Shown: positions 26,043 to 35,736, counted from the stretch's first letter. The stretch is 64,000 nt of DNA from Solitalea longa (GCF_002920915.1 NZ_PQVF01000010.1:62001-126000); one strand, 5' to 3'. Numbers and translations are program-made. The notes: generated from the letters alone by a model not told the origin.

Positions 26043-26939
26043 ATGAATAAAACCATTCAGGTTCATGCAGCTTTATTTTTGGTAGCGTTAATTTACGGTG
26101 CCACATTTACCATTGCTAAAGAAGTAATGCCTGCCTATATAGCTCCTTATGGATTAATTGTGATTCGGGTTTGGGGAGCTGCCTTGCTTTTTATTTTAAT
26201 GGGCTGGTTTTCAAAATTACCTTCAGTTAAAATTGAGCCTAAGGATTATAAGTTGATGTTTATATCGGCTTTTACAGGTGTTGGAGCAAATATGCTTTTA
26301 TTTTTTCAGGGTCTATCATTAACCACGCCAATAAAGGCATCGGTTGAAATGGTATGCACACCCTTGTTCGTAGCATTGCTGGCGTTTTGGGTTTTAAAAG
26401 AAAAGGTAACCAATTTAAAAATAGGCGGATTGATTTTGGGTTTGTCGGGAGCGGTTTTAATGATTGTGTGGCCTCATTTTTCATTGTCAGGAGGCACTGC
26501 CTTTGGAGATGTATGTGTGATTCTCAATGCGATCATTTTTGCCTATTACCTGATTGTGGCTAAGCCCTTAATTATTAAATATCAGGCTATATCAGTAGTT
26601 AAGTGGACGTTTATTATTGGAGCTGCTCTAGTTTTTCCCTTTGGAATAGGCGATCTATTAAAGGTTTCCTGGGCACAAATACCGTTGAACATTTGGGGGG
26701 CAATAGTTTTTATTGTGGTTTGTACCACATTTTTAACTTACCTGTTAAACGGATGGGCTCTAAAATATGTGAATTCGTCGGTGGTAGGGGCCTATATCTA
26801 TTTACAGCCAGTTTTAGCTTCTATCATTGCCATTGGTTTGGGGAAAGATGAAATAACCATTCAAAAACTTATTTTTGCCACCATGATATTTACCGGTGTT
26901 TACCTGGTAAGTTTTAAACCTAAAGCAGCTATTGCCTAG
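26043..26939 (+). CDS. DMT-family (EamA) transporter
   Basis: A 298-residue integral membrane protein with ten hydrophobic segments arranged as two EamA repeats. Features are GATFTIAKEVMPAYIAPYG near the start, LSLTTPIKASVEMVCTPLFV in the first repeat and VNSSVVGAYIYLQPVLASII in the second. EamA proteins export or exchange metabolites such as amino acids or nucleotide sugars. The substrate cannot be assigned. It is a single gene between the acyltransferase and yicC, 73 nt from each neighbour. Confidence 0.88.
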   Translation: MNKTIQVHAALFLVALIYGATFTIAKEVMPAYIAPYGLIVIRVWGAALLFILMGWFSKLPSVKIEPKDYKLMFISAFTGVGANMLLFFQGLSLTTPIKASVEMVCTPLFVALLAFWVLKEKVTNLKIGGLILGLSGAVLMIVWPHFSLSGGTAFGDVCVILNAIIFAYYLIVAKPLIIKYQAISVVKWTFIIGAALVFPFGIGDLLKVSWAQIPLNIWGAIVFIVVCTTFLTYLLNGWALKYVNSSVVGAYIYLQPVLASIIAIGLGKDEITIQKLIFATMIFTGVYLVSFKPKAAIA

Positions 26940-27015
26940 ATTTTCTATCTTTACGCTGCATTTTCGTAAATTCAGTTTTATGGCAATTGATTTTGCCAAC
27001 TAACATCAATAACAT

Positions 27016-27894
27016 ATGTTGAAATCCATGACCGGTTTTGGTATTGCCAGTACAGAAACTGACAAAGCTAAAATCACCGTTGAAATAAAATCGTTAAACA
27101 GCAAATTTTTAGAACTTACCTTAAAACTTCCTAAAGCGTATTCTGATAAAGAATTATTGATTAGAAACGATTGTAATCGCTTAATTGAACGTGGTAAAGT
27201 AAATCTTATCATATCAATTGAATATAATGCAGGGGCAGAGCGAAAACCGGTAAGTATAAATCAGCAACTTTTAAAGGCTTATTATGAGCAGTTGGAGTTG
27301 GGCGCAAAAGCCCTAAACGCTAAAACAGATGATTTATTTACGCTGGCGCTTCAAATGCCGGAGGTTATTAAGCCAGATGAACAAGCTGTTGACGAAGATG
27401 AATGGAAAGCTGTTTATTCCACATTTGAGACCTCCATATCTGCTTTCAATAATTTCAGGTCTACTGAAGGTGCCGAACTGGAGAAAGATCTTATCCAACG
27501 AATAAAAAATATATTACAGCTTTTAACAAAGGTGGAAATCGCTGAACCTAATCGGATGCCAATTGTACGAGACCGTATTAATAAATACCTCGAAGATGCT
27601 GTCGGAATAGAAAATATGGATCAAAATCGATTAGAGCAAGAACTGGTGTATTACATTGAAAAATTTGATATCACTGAAGAAAAAGTTCGATTAAAAAGCC
27701 ACTGTGATTATTTTATTGCAACCCTTTCAGAAAAAGATGCCGGAGGTAAAAAGCTTGGGTTTATTAGCCAGGAAATTGGCCGTGAAATCAATACAATGGG
27801 TTCAAAGGCCAACGACGCTAATATTCAGAAATTGGTGGTGGAGATGAAAGATGAACTGGAGAAAATAAAGGAACAATTGTTAAATGTATTATAG
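27016..27894 (+). CDS. yicC: YicC/YloC family endoribonuclease
   Basis: A 292-residue protein beginning MLKSMTGFGIAS, the hallmark of YicC. The EIKSLNSKFLEL segment and the C-terminal DUF1732 region (RLKSHCDYF, KLGFISQEIGREINTMGSKA) are typical. YicC is a manganese-dependent ribonuclease in studied bacteria. Here it precedes gmk and nadD by short gaps, an order common in this phylum; the three probably form one transcript, though the yicC-gmk gap is 104 nt. Confidence 0.93.
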   Translation: MLKSMTGFGIASTETDKAKITVEIKSLNSKFLELTLKLPKAYSDKELLIRNDCNRLIERGKVNLIISIEYNAGAERKPVSINQQLLKAYYEQLELGAKALNAKTDDLFTLALQMPEVIKPDEQAVDEDEWKAVYSTFETSISAFNNFRSTEGAELEKDLIQRIKNILQLLTKVEIAEPNRMPIVRDRINKYLEDAVGIENMDQNRLEQELVYYIEKFDITEEKVRLKSHCDYFIATLSEKDAGGKKLGFISQEIGREINTMGSKANDANIQKLVVEMKDELEKIKEQLLNVL

Positions 27895-27998
27895 TTAATT
27901 GCGGGTTTAAGGGTACGGGTTTTAAAGAGATTAAGTTTGAACATTAATGCATTCTTTGAACCCACAATTCGCAACTCGCAAATTCGTAATTAATCAAA

Positions 27999-28595
27999 AT
28001 GTCTGGTAAACTCATTATATTTTCGGCACCATCAGGGGCCGGTAAAACAACTATAGTAAAGGATTTGCTTACTAAATTTCCTGAATTACAATTCTCAATT
28101 TCGGCAACCACCCGTGATCGGAGGGGAGAAGAACAGAACGGAAAAGATTATTACTTCATTAGCAAGGAAGAGTTTTTGCACCGTGTGGCCAACCATGAGT
28201 TTGTGGAGTTTGAGGAGGTTTATAACGGTACTATTTACGGAACACTGAGAGCCGAAATAGAACGAATTTGGGCTGAAGGTAAGCACGTGATCTTTGATGT
28301 TGACGTTGTTGGAGGATTACGTTTAAAACGTAAATATCCTGAACAAGCGATAGCCGTTTTTGTCCAGCCACCTTCAGTTGAGGTTTTGAAGGAGCGCTTG
28401 GCCGGAAGAGGAACAGATAGCCCTGATAAGCTTGCAGAACGTTATGCTAAAGCTGAAAAGGAATTGGCTTATGCCCCACAGTTCGATGTTATTTTAGAAA
28501 ACTATGAACTTGAAACCGCTTGTGATGAGGCGGAGGTTTTTGTAAAGTATTTCCTTAAGGATAAAATGAAGTTTGGTAAGCGGGATGTAAAGTAG
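27999..28595 (+). CDS. gmk: Guanylate kinase
   Basis: A 198-residue protein with Walker A FSAPSGAGKTTIVKDLL, the GMP-binding TTRDRRGEEQNGKDYYF segment and EFVEFEEVYNGTIYGT. It phosphorylates GMP to GDP with ATP, and so supplies GTP and ppGpp precursors. It lies between yicC and nadD on the same strand. The length is normal. Confidence 0.96.
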   Translation: MSGKLIIFSAPSGAGKTTIVKDLLTKFPELQFSISATTRDRRGEEQNGKDYYFISKEEFLHRVANHEFVEFEEVYNGTIYGTLRAEIERIWAEGKHVIFDVDVVGGLRLKRKYPEQAIAVFVQPPSVEVLKERLAGRGTDSPDKLAERYAKAEKELAYAPQFDVILENYELETACDEAEVFVKYFLKDKMKFGKRDVK

Positions 28596-28679
28596 TCTAA
28601 GACGATGGTTTTTTGTCTATAGAATGAAGTTCAAATCTCTATCCACTAAAGTCTATCAGCTATTGACCAAATCGAAATA

Positions 28680-29267
28680 ATGAAAATCGGATTGTTTTTT
28701 GGTTCTTTTAACCCGATACACATTGGGCATTTGGTAATTGCCAATTACATGGCTAATTATACCGATTTGGATAGAGTTTGGTTGGTGGTTTCTCCGCATA
28801 ATCCGCTCAAAGAGGCCTCCGATCTTATTCATGTGCACGATCGGCTTGAAATGGCTAAACTGGCAACTGAAGATGCCGATCGTATTGAGGTTTCGGATGT
28901 TGAATTGAAATTGCCACGTCCATCTTATACCATCGATACTCTTACTTTTTTAGCCGAAAAATATCCCCAACATGAATTTTGTTTGATCATGGGGGCGGAT
29001 AACTTGCGATCGATTAAAAAGTGGAAAAACTACGAAATGTTACTTCGTATGTATAAAGTTTTTGTTTATCCAAGACCCGGCATTGATGTGAACGAATGGA
29101 ATAACCTTCCTTCCATTACCATCACCAATACCCCTTTAATGGAAATTTCGTCAACATTTGTTCGTAAAGCAATTGTTGAACGTAAAAGTGTAAAGTACTT
29201 TGTGCCTGAATTGGTTTTAGATTTTATAGAGAAAAAAGGTTTATATCGAAAAGCAAAAACAGTTTAA
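28680..29267 (+). CDS. nadD: Nicotinate-nucleotide adenylyltransferase
   Basis: A 195-residue nucleotidyltransferase of the Rossmann type. FFGSFNPIHIGHLVIA is the ATP-binding (T/H)xGH motif region, FCLIMGADNLRS the substrate loop and MEISSTFVRKAI the conserved ISSTxxR signature. It joins nicotinate mononucleotide and ATP to give deamido-NAD. It follows gmk by 84 nt and ends 7 nt from the convergent DUF1835 gene. Confidence 0.95.
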   Translation: MKIGLFFGSFNPIHIGHLVIANYMANYTDLDRVWLVVSPHNPLKEASDLIHVHDRLEMAKLATEDADRIEVSDVELKLPRPSYTIDTLTFLAEKYPQHEFCLIMGADNLRSIKKWKNYEMLLRMYKVFVYPRPGIDVNEWNNLPSITITNTPLMEISSTFVRKAIVERKSVKYFVPELVLDFIEKKGLYRKAKTV

Positions 29268-29274
29268 ATTGCTT

Positions 29275-30099
29275 TTATTTCGCCTCATTTAAACCTAAAG
29301 CTATAGCGCCTGCATCTGTTAATGAAAGCCCGTAAATCCAGTTTTTAGCTTGCAAAGCGTTGATGTAATTAACCACCTGCAAATCGCCAAATCCATAGAT
29401 GCTTTCAGTTTCCCAAAATCGATGAAGCAAATCAATTTCCGAATTCACTCCTTTGTAAATCACTTCTAAAAGGCGTCTTTCTACACGATTGATTTCATTA
29501 TCGCCACTAAGTCGAGCTAAATGAGCTTCAAAAACCTTGTCGAAAAATTTGAAATTGGCCGGAGCCGACTGAATTAATTGTTGTAGGGTAGCAATATCAT
29601 TAATTGTATATGCCTTCCAAACCTTACTTCCAAAAGTTAAATCCGATGTCTGAAGTTCAATTCTGTTTTCAAAAAAGTCTTTTAGTTGTTGATTATTAAT
29701 ATTGCTAAAGCCAAAAAAGAATTCTTCAGCGGAGTTTTGCTGAGGTTGAACCCAGTTTATTTTTGTATGGGAAAGATCGAATTGATTTAAACGGTGCAAT
29801 ATATAAACCATATTGGCCTGGCAGAATAAATCGAATTCAAACCAAAGATTTATCTCCTTGTATTTAAACGGCTGGGCTATTTTATAGAGTTTTTCTACTA
29901 CTTGATGTCGGTATTCTTTTTCCGGAACCTGGTAAGTTGTTGAAATATAGTTCGTTCGCTGATTCCAGAAATCTTCTTCATTAGATGCACTAACAGGCCC
30001 TTCAATTAGGCACTCGCGCCAAATCATTACATCGCCATCAAAAAAGCAACGTTTGAAATTGGGGAGAAGCGCATCACCGTTTAGCACATGAAGAATCAT
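29275..30099 (-). CDS. DUF1835 domain protein
   Basis: A 274-residue soluble protein. Its first part, MILHVLNGDALLPNFKRCF followed by DGDVMIWRECLIEGP, fits the DUF1835 family start. The C-terminal part (about residues 190-270) resembles the DUF3658-type tail, with IYGFGDLQVVNYINALQAKN. The function is unknown; no catalytic motif stands out. It is the last gene of a minus-strand run with the two glucosaminidases, 45 nt after the second. Confidence 0.82.
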   Translation of the reverse strand: MILHVLNGDALLPNFKRCFFDGDVMIWRECLIEGPVSASNEEDFWNQRTNYISTTYQVPEKEYRHQVVEKLYKIAQPFKYKEINLWFEFDLFCQANMVYILHRLNQFDLSHTKINWVQPQQNSAEEFFFGFSNINNQQLKDFFENRIELQTSDLTFGSKVWKAYTINDIATLQQLIQSAPANFKFFDKVFEAHLARLSGDNEINRVERRLLEVIYKGVNSEIDLLHRFWETESIYGFGDLQVVNYINALQAKNWIYGLSLTDAGAIALGLNEAK

Positions 30100-30144
30100 C
30101 TTAATAGGAATATAATGCCGCGTTTAATAAATGGTTTACTAAAT

Positions 30145-31011
30145 CTATTTAGAAATCTTTAGTAGTTGTCCAACTGCTATTGAATACGATTCAAGGTTGT
30201 TCCAGGTTACGATATTCTCAACTTTTGTATTGAATTTTTTTGCAATTCCATATAAGGTATCGCCTGCCTTAACTCTGTAAAATCCGGCAGGTACAACTTC
30301 TTCATTATCTGATTGAGTGCTTTTTGAAGCAATTTTTCCTTCCTCGTTAACCGGTTTCTGTTCAAAATACAAACTACCTCTGTCCCCAGAAGAGGCAACT
30401 GGATCTTTCGAAGCGCTTTTATCAAACTTATAAAGTTCGTAACGTTCTATCACTTCAATTAACTTAGGCCCGTATTGAGGATTTGTGGCATATCCGGCAG
30501 TCTTTAAACCGTTAGCCCATCCCTGGTAATCTGTACGTTCGAGCTTAAATAAACCAGCATACCGGGGACGTTTTAAGAATTCTGAATGATCGCGAAAAGA
30601 GCCTTCTGCGTGAGGATATTTTCTAAAACATTCATTTGGTCGGTCGTCATCTTTGTGGTAGGTTGGGCCTTGCCAATCGCTGGTGCATTTAATGCCAAAG
30701 TGGTTGTTGGCGCTGGTTGCCAAATCACTATTGCCACTTGATGATTCAAATATGGCCTGCGCTAATGTTATACTAGCTGGAATGCCCGTACGGTGCATTT
30801 CGTCAATAGCTACCTGTTTATACTTATTGATATATTGTTGAGTGCTGCTTGATTTAGCATATGTTGTAGTAGCAGGAGCTTTCTTATTTCCTGAATTGGA
30901 TGCCGAAATGCTTTGGCTGCTGTTGTTTGGTAAGGTTACGTTCTTTTTTGCCGAGCAGGCTACAAAAGAATACGCTATAATGCAAAGAGTAAGAGTTTTC
31001 CAGCTGTTCAT
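30145..31011 (-). CDS. Glucosaminidase-LysM lipoprotein
   Basis: A 288-residue protein with a lipoprotein signal (lipobox FVAC, Cys19). A glucosaminidase domain (about residues 60-200; GIPASITLAQAIFESSSGNS with catalytic Glu, then NNHFGIKC) is followed by a low-complexity linker and a C-terminal LysM domain (YRVKAGDTLYGIAKKFN). It probably cleaves peptidoglycan glycan chains while anchored to a membrane. Its ATG directly follows the TAA of the upstream paralogue (no gap), so the two are translated together. Confidence 0.92.
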   Translation of the reverse strand: MNSWKTLTLCIIAYSFVACSAKKNVTLPNNSSQSISASNSGNKKAPATTTYAKSSSTQQYINKYKQVAIDEMHRTGIPASITLAQAIFESSSGNSDLATSANNHFGIKCTSDWQGPTYHKDDDRPNECFRKYPHAEGSFRDHSEFLKRPRYAGLFKLERTDYQGWANGLKTAGYATNPQYGPKLIEVIERYELYKFDKSASKDPVASSGDRGSLYFEQKPVNEEGKIASKSTQSDNEEVVPAGFYRVKAGDTLYGIAKKFNTKVENIVTWNNLESYSIAVGQLLKISK

Positions 31012-31734
31012 TTATTTAACTCGTAAGCGTTGACCGGGTTTGATTTTCACCGAATGCAACGAATTTAATGATTTAAGTTTACTTACTGTTGTTTTGTATT
31101 TTTTTGCCACAGTTGATAATGATTCACCTTTTTTAACCTTGTGATATACAGGCTTAATTTCTGAAACTACCGGTTGATTTTCAGGTTCATCCACAATGGA
31201 AGCGGTTATTGCTGACAAACTATCCGATACAAGTATTACCGGTTGTTCTTTGCAAATTTCTCCATCCCAATTATAAAGCTGATTACGTTGGATACATTTA
31301 ATCAAATCAGAAGCATATCGTTTGCTAGCTGCGTAACCTGAACGTTGCAGGCCCTTAGCCCAACCTTTATAGTCGCAGGGATCGAGTTTAAAAAGAGAAG
31401 CATAGTTCTTTCGGCCCGTTAAAAAATTCGAGCGGTCCAAATACGCTGCTTCCACACTTTCATATTTTCTGAAATTACCAAAGCGTTCGCCTTGCCAAGA
31501 CCTGCCTGCCTTTACCCCGAAATGATTATTGGCCTGTTTTGCAAGTTTAGATTTACCTGCACCACACTCCATTATGGCTTGGGCAAGAGTAATACTTGCC
31601 GGAATTCCGGTTTTTTTCATTTCGGAAACAGCCATTTCGCCGTATTTTTCGGCGTATAATTTTTCCGGATTATTTTGGGCCGAAACATAAAAATTGATGA
31701 ATAGCAACAAGGTTGCTAAATAGAATTTATTCAT
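31012..31734 (-). CDS. Secreted glucosaminidase-LysM protein
   Basis: A 240-residue protein with a signal peptide (MNKFYLATLLLFINFYVSAQ) rather than a lipobox. The glucosaminidase domain has GIPASITLAQAIMECGAGKS and NNHFGVKAG, and a LysM domain closes the protein (HKVKKGESLSTVAKKYKT). It is a tandem paralogue of the next gene, sharing the order of domains but soluble instead of lipid-anchored. It probably acts in cell-wall turnover or division. Confidence 0.92.
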   Translation of the reverse strand: MNKFYLATLLLFINFYVSAQNNPEKLYAEKYGEMAVSEMKKTGIPASITLAQAIMECGAGKSKLAKQANNHFGVKAGRSWQGERFGNFRKYESVEAAYLDRSNFLTGRKNYASLFKLDPCDYKGWAKGLQRSGYAASKRYASDLIKCIQRNQLYNWDGEICKEQPVILVSDSLSAITASIVDEPENQPVVSEIKPVYHKVKKGESLSTVAKKYKTTVSKLKSLNSLHSVKIKPGQRLRVK

Positions 31735-31892
31735 TTTTAGTTTGGGTTAACGGTTTGGTTTTTGATTCAGTTTATTTTACTATAAAGAACTATTTTTTAC
31801 AATTAAAATGCAACTGAATTTTTGCCAAGTCATCAACTACGCTAAAGTTGATTGGTTAAATTAATAGTATAAACGAAAGTTTATCAATATTC

Positions 31893-32528
31893 TTATTTCT
31901 TCCTTATCAGCATTATTCCATCCCTTATTGGAAGTAATACATTTTCAACGCGGTCATCGTTTTGAACCTTTTCATTAAATAACATAATAACCCTAGTGTC
32001 CTTATCAGGGGTTTCATCCGTAACTTTTCCGCTCCACAAAACGTTATCGGCGAAAATATACCCTCCAGGTTTTACCTTATCAAACACAAGGTCATAATAG
32101 GTTCCGTTATTCTTCTTATCCGCATCAATAAAAACCAGGTCGAATTCCTCGTCAATGCTCGGAATAAGTTCTACAGCATTTCCAATACGATAGTCAATTT
32201 TATCGTCTACGCCTGCTTTTTCAAAGAATGACCGCACAAATGGTTCCAGCTCTTCATTAATGTCGATGGTTGTCAACGTTCCCTCTTTGTCAAGTCCTTC
32301 AGCCAAACAAATGGCCGAATAACCAGTATACGTTCCAATCTCCAGAATGCGCTTAGGTTTTATCATCTTACTTAACATACTTAAAGTACGTCCTTGGAAA
32401 TGACCTGAAAGCATGCGAGGCAGCAATATTTTTAAGTGCGTTTCACGGTTAAGTATATTCAAAATTTCAGGCTCAAGGTCCGTATGGGCTTCAACGTAAC
32501 TATTTATTTTTTTATTGATGATATCCAT
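31893..32528 (-). CDS. SAM-dependent O-methyltransferase
   Basis: A 211-residue protein of the caffeoyl-CoA/catechol O-methyltransferase type. Motif I is RILEIGTYTGYSAICLAEGL and the metal-site region is FDLVFIDADKKNNGTYYD, with ADNVLWSGKV after it. Such enzymes methylate catechol-like hydroxyls, usually with Mg. The substrate is unknown. It follows the M16 peptidase gene by 74 nt on the same strand. Confidence 0.93.
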   Translation of the reverse strand: MDIINKKINSYVEAHTDLEPEILNILNRETHLKILLPRMLSGHFQGRTLSMLSKMIKPKRILEIGTYTGYSAICLAEGLDKEGTLTTIDINEELEPFVRSFFEKAGVDDKIDYRIGNAVELIPSIDEEFDLVFIDADKKNNGTYYDLVFDKVKPGGYIFADNVLWSGKVTDETPDKDTRVIMLFNEKVQNDDRVENVLLPIRDGIMLIRKK

Positions 32529-32602
32529 TATTAATTTGAGTTACAGATTAGGTGAAGCGAATTCTTTTATGGCCTAGCGTTCATAATCTGAAATAATTAA
32601 AT

Positions 32603-33835
32603 TTATTCTGAAGGTACAAATGTAAGCATGCTTAGCTGCTCTGGACTGAAATTTTCATTCGCGATTTCAAGAATATCGTTGGCTGAAACGCTGTCAATTT
32701 TATTAAAAATTTCCGGTAAGCTATCCACTTTGCCATAATCCAAAAGACTTTTTGTCATTGCAATAATTACCGAAATTCGCGATTCCTCAGCCAACGCAAT
32801 TTGCCCTTTGAATCGTTGTTTGGCCTGATGCAATTGCATGGTACTTAATTGATTTTCTCGTAGTTTTTTCAATTCCTTATGTACCAGCTTTATACATCTG
32901 GATGCTTTTCCATCATCGGTTCCGAAATAAATGCTAAACATGCCAGTATCTGTCATTGGAACAAAGCTCGATTCAATTGTATAACAAGCACCAAAGCGCT
33001 CACGTATCTCCAGGTTTAGTCTTGAGCTCATGCCTGGGCCACCAAGAAGGTTGTTTAAAAGCAACATGCCTGTTTTTTTATCATGGTTTAGATTATATGA
33101 TCGTCCACCAATAATGCAATGTGTTTGTATACAGTTTTTTTCTTTCTGATCAACTTTTGCCAGGTAACCGTTAGCCTCCGTCCTATGTTTTGTTTGATTA
33201 TTTTCAGGAATGATGCCCAGGTATTTATCGGCGAGTTTTTGAAGCTTTTTCTCCGGAATATTGCCGTAAACACCTAAAACAATTTCATGTGTATTATAAT
33301 TTGCTGCAATAAAACTGAGAATGTCACTTTGCTTAAATGCTTTGATAGATTCCGGCGTGCCTAAGATATTGTTACCTAGCGCATGATCATTAAATACAAT
33401 TTCATCAAATTCATCTTGAATATGCTCCTCGGGGGTATCCTTGTATGAATCGAGTTCATCCAATACTACACCTTTTTCTTTTTCTAATTCATTTTGAGGA
33501 AAAACAGAATTAAAAGTAATATCGGTTAGCAGGTCAAGTGCTCGTTCTAAATGTTCATTCAAGAAAGATGCATGAATGCAGGTTTGCTCCTTTGTAGTAT
33601 AGGCATTCAAATCGGCCCCAACAACCTCCAGGCGGTTTAGAATTTGGTAGGTATTGCGCTTTCGGGTACCTTTAAACAGTAAATGTTCGATAAAGTGAGC
33701 TAAGCCTATGGCCTCGTTTGTTTCATCACGTGAACCGGCGTTAATTACAAGGCACATATGCATAATGCCTGATTCTTGTGCTGGTTTATGTAAAACTCTA
33801 ATCCCGTTTTTGAGTGTCAGTAAACTATATTCCAT
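32603..33835 (-). CDS. M16 family zinc peptidase
   Basis: A 410-residue protein of the insulinase/processing-peptidase family. The inverted zinc motif HFIEH (in GLAHFIEHLLFKGT) and the downstream glutamate (KEKGVVLDELDSYKD) are intact, so it should be the catalytic type. A second M16 domain follows (from about residue 180). No signal peptide is seen, so it is probably cytoplasmic. ATG 33835 is preferred: the longer TTG start at 33847 falls in a -7 box TATCTTTG (minus strand, 33852-33845). Confidence 0.92.
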   Translation of the reverse strand: MEYSLLTLKNGIRVLHKPAQESGIMHMCLVINAGSRDETNEAIGLAHFIEHLLFKGTRKRNTYQILNRLEVVGADLNAYTTKEQTCIHASFLNEHLERALDLLTDITFNSVFPQNELEKEKGVVLDELDSYKDTPEEHIQDEFDEIVFNDHALGNNILGTPESIKAFKQSDILSFIAANYNTHEIVLGVYGNIPEKKLQKLADKYLGIIPENNQTKHRTEANGYLAKVDQKEKNCIQTHCIIGGRSYNLNHDKKTGMLLLNNLLGGPGMSSRLNLEIRERFGACYTIESSFVPMTDTGMFSIYFGTDDGKASRCIKLVHKELKKLRENQLSTMQLHQAKQRFKGQIALAEESRISVIIAMTKSLLDYGKVDSLPEIFNKIDSVSANDILEIANENFSPEQLSMLTFVPSE

Positions 33836-33973
33836 TTGAACCGACAAAGATACTGATTTAGTTGACGTTAGCAGAGAAACAACGGTTTGCTGTTTTAAAT
33901 ATTATTTAGGTACTTAACCATAATTTTTGCCGTTTATTTTTTAACTTAATAATCTTCAATACAACTGAATCTT

Positions 33974-34507
33974 ATGAACATCAGCTTACATGATAAACGT
34001 TTTGAACCATACATTAAAGAAGTGGCTATTCAAAACCGAATTAGCGCTATAGCCGAGCAGCTGAGCGATGATTATAGAGGGAAACGGCCCTTATTTATTT
34101 CGATGTTGAACGGAGCATTTTGGTTCACGGCTGATCTATTAAAAAGCTTTACAGGTGATTGTGAAATTAGCTTTGTGAAATACAGGTCATACCAAGGATT
34201 GCAAAGTTCGGGTGAAGTAATGCAAAGTTTGGGAATTGATGTGGATATTAAAGATCGGGATGTGGTTATTTTGGAAGATATTATCGATACCGGTAGAACC
34301 TTAAGCGTTTTTCTTGAAATTTTAATGCAACACCAACCCGGAAGTGTTAAAATTGCCACTCTCTTAATAAAACCTGAAACTTTACAGTTTCCCCTTGTAC
34401 CTGATTATGTAGGTTTTGAGATTCCGAATGATTTTATAGTAGGCTACGGATTGGATTATGATGGGTTAGGTAGAAATCTCCGGAATTTGTATGTTTTAGA
34501 AAAATAG
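33974..34507 (+). CDS. hpt: Hypoxanthine phosphoribosyltransferase
   Basis: A 177-residue purine-salvage enzyme. The PRPP-binding motif is VVILEDIIDTGRTL; ISMLNGAFWFTADLL and the substrate region VPDYVGFEIPNDFIVGYGLDYD are typical. It converts hypoxanthine or guanine to the nucleotide. Its 3' end lies at the edge of a stem-loop that is mainly the terminator of the convergent lipoprotein gene. Confidence 0.95.
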   Translation: MNISLHDKRFEPYIKEVAIQNRISAIAEQLSDDYRGKRPLFISMLNGAFWFTADLLKSFTGDCEISFVKYRSYQGLQSSGEVMQSLGIDVDIKDRDVVILEDIIDTGRTLSVFLEILMQHQPGSVKIATLLIKPETLQFPLVPDYVGFEIPNDFIVGYGLDYDGLGRNLRNLYVLEK

Positions 34508-34583
34508 TTCCGACAGTTAGCTGAAGCTGCCGGAACTCCCCATAATTAATCGTCCATCCAGGATTCTCAAAAGGCATTTTTTT
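34506..34583 (-). repeat. Duplicated 3' UTR with terminator hairpin, copy 1
   Basis: The minus strand reads TGCCTTTTGAGAATCCTGGA, then a stem AGTTCCGGCAG/CTGTCGGAACT and ATTTTT. The same arrangement occurs at 35737-35813. One stem position is G-U paired in the minus-strand RNA but A-C mismatched on the plus strand, so it acts on the minus strand as the terminator of the first lipoprotein gene. Confidence 0.8.
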
Positions 34584-35061
34584 AGGTACTTTTTGATTTA
34601 TGAAGGGTAATAGTTACTTCTATTCTTTGGGTTGATGATATCGATGCTTTTTCTTTCCAAATAAGTTTTCCATCCTCAAATTCCACTTCGGCCTCATATA
34701 AACCGGTACCCAGGCCGTATCTGAATGAATTTATGCTATCGTAACTGATCTCATACGTATCTGACTCTCCGTCTGATGTAAATACAAGTCGATCTTCATA
34801 AAACGTAATTACAAATTCTTCTTCTTCAAATTCAGCGCTTCCACTCGCATCCTCGTCTAATTTGTCATTCTCATATTGTTTGATATCAACATTTTCGACT
34901 GACCATTTTCCTAATAATTTGGCTTGAAGTTCTTTTCCTGTGTCAGGAACAGGAGGTGTTGGGTCATCTTTTTTACATGAATTAAATGCAAAAGCTTGCA
35001 ACAAAAAAAATAGCAAAATCAATGGCCTCATTGATTTTGAGGAGAGCGAAACATTAACCAT
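34582..35061 (-). CDS. Lipocalin-like lipoprotein, first of three
   Basis: A 159-residue lipoprotein (lipobox FNSC, KKDDPTPP linker). The mature domain starts KLLGKWSVENVDIKQYE and is rich in beta strands, like the lipocalin-like families common in Bacteroidota. A shorter start at internal Met11 (MRPLILLF) is equally possible. It is the most divergent of three neighbours on the same strand. No ligand or partner is evident. Confidence 0.78.
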   Translation of the reverse strand: MVNVSLSSKSMRPLILLFFLLQAFAFNSCKKDDPTPPVPDTGKELQAKLLGKWSVENVDIKQYENDKLDEDASGSAEFEEEEFVITFYEDRLVFTSDGESDTYEISYDSINSFRYGLGTGLYEAEVEFEDGKLIWKEKASISSTQRIEVTITLHKSKST

Positions 35062-35164
35062 AATAGAGAGCGTTAAAATCTTTATTATAAGTTAATGATT
35101 TTTTATGTTACAAACTAAGCTTTAATCATTATTTATAATTGAGTTTTATTTGAGAATGAATCGA

Positions 35165-35638
35165 TTATATTTTTTGAGAAACAATCGTAGTAACATCTTT
35201 ATAGTTAATACCATCTTCAGTATATTCTTCTGTGGCAATCCAGGTCATTTTATCATTATCAAATGACACAGTAGCTTTTACTAAACCGCCGTCATCATTA
35301 TGAAACTCAAAAGTATCCTTGCTTGTACTGTAGTCAATTGGATAACTTGCACTGCCTAACCCAGGGATCGTAATTATAACAGATGTATCTGTAAATTCTA
35401 CTGTGTATTGCGATGCGGAATAATCATCATTTTCTTCGTCAACCAGTTCATTGTTTTCATAGTATTTGGTATTTATTGTTAAAACTTTCCATTTACCCTT
35501 TACTTTTTCCTTAACAGTGGGAGCAGGATCGTCATCATTGCTTTTTTTACAAGAGGCAGGCGCTAATAAAAAAACAATGGTGAAAATAAGTAAAACAGCT
35601 GCCTGGAGCTTTTTACTTGTAGAAGAGATAGAAAGCAT
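35165..35638 (-). CDS. Lipocalin-like lipoprotein, second of three
   Basis: A 157-residue lipoprotein (lipobox APASC, KKSNDDD linker). It matches the third gene closely: both begin MLSIS with KLQ in the signal region, then WKVxxxNTKYxE and a final EDGxxYKxVTT. The lipoprotein is probably surface- or periplasm-facing. Its function is unknown. It is separated by 103 nt from the first, and by 217 nt from the third, gene of the array. Confidence 0.78.
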   Translation of the reverse strand: MLSISSTSKKLQAAVLLIFTIVFLLAPASCKKSNDDDPAPTVKEKVKGKWKVLTINTKYYENNELVDEENDDYSASQYTVEFTDTSVIITIPGLGSASYPIDYSTSKDTFEFHNDDGGLVKATVSFDNDKMTWIATEEYTEDGINYKDVTTIVSQKI

Positions 35639-35736
35639 AAGATGTAGATTAAAATAGTTTAGTTAGTAACATAAGTTAAAACCATGTGCATGGCTTTATA
35701 AACAGGTAGGTGTGCTTAGATTAAGTATGGAAAATC

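Noticed and set aside
34508-34583. Short peptide gene in the lipoprotein 3' UTR (MPFENPGWT and the like)
   Set aside because: The frame is not kept between the two copies, because of a one-base length change; the sequence is better explained as an RNA structure.
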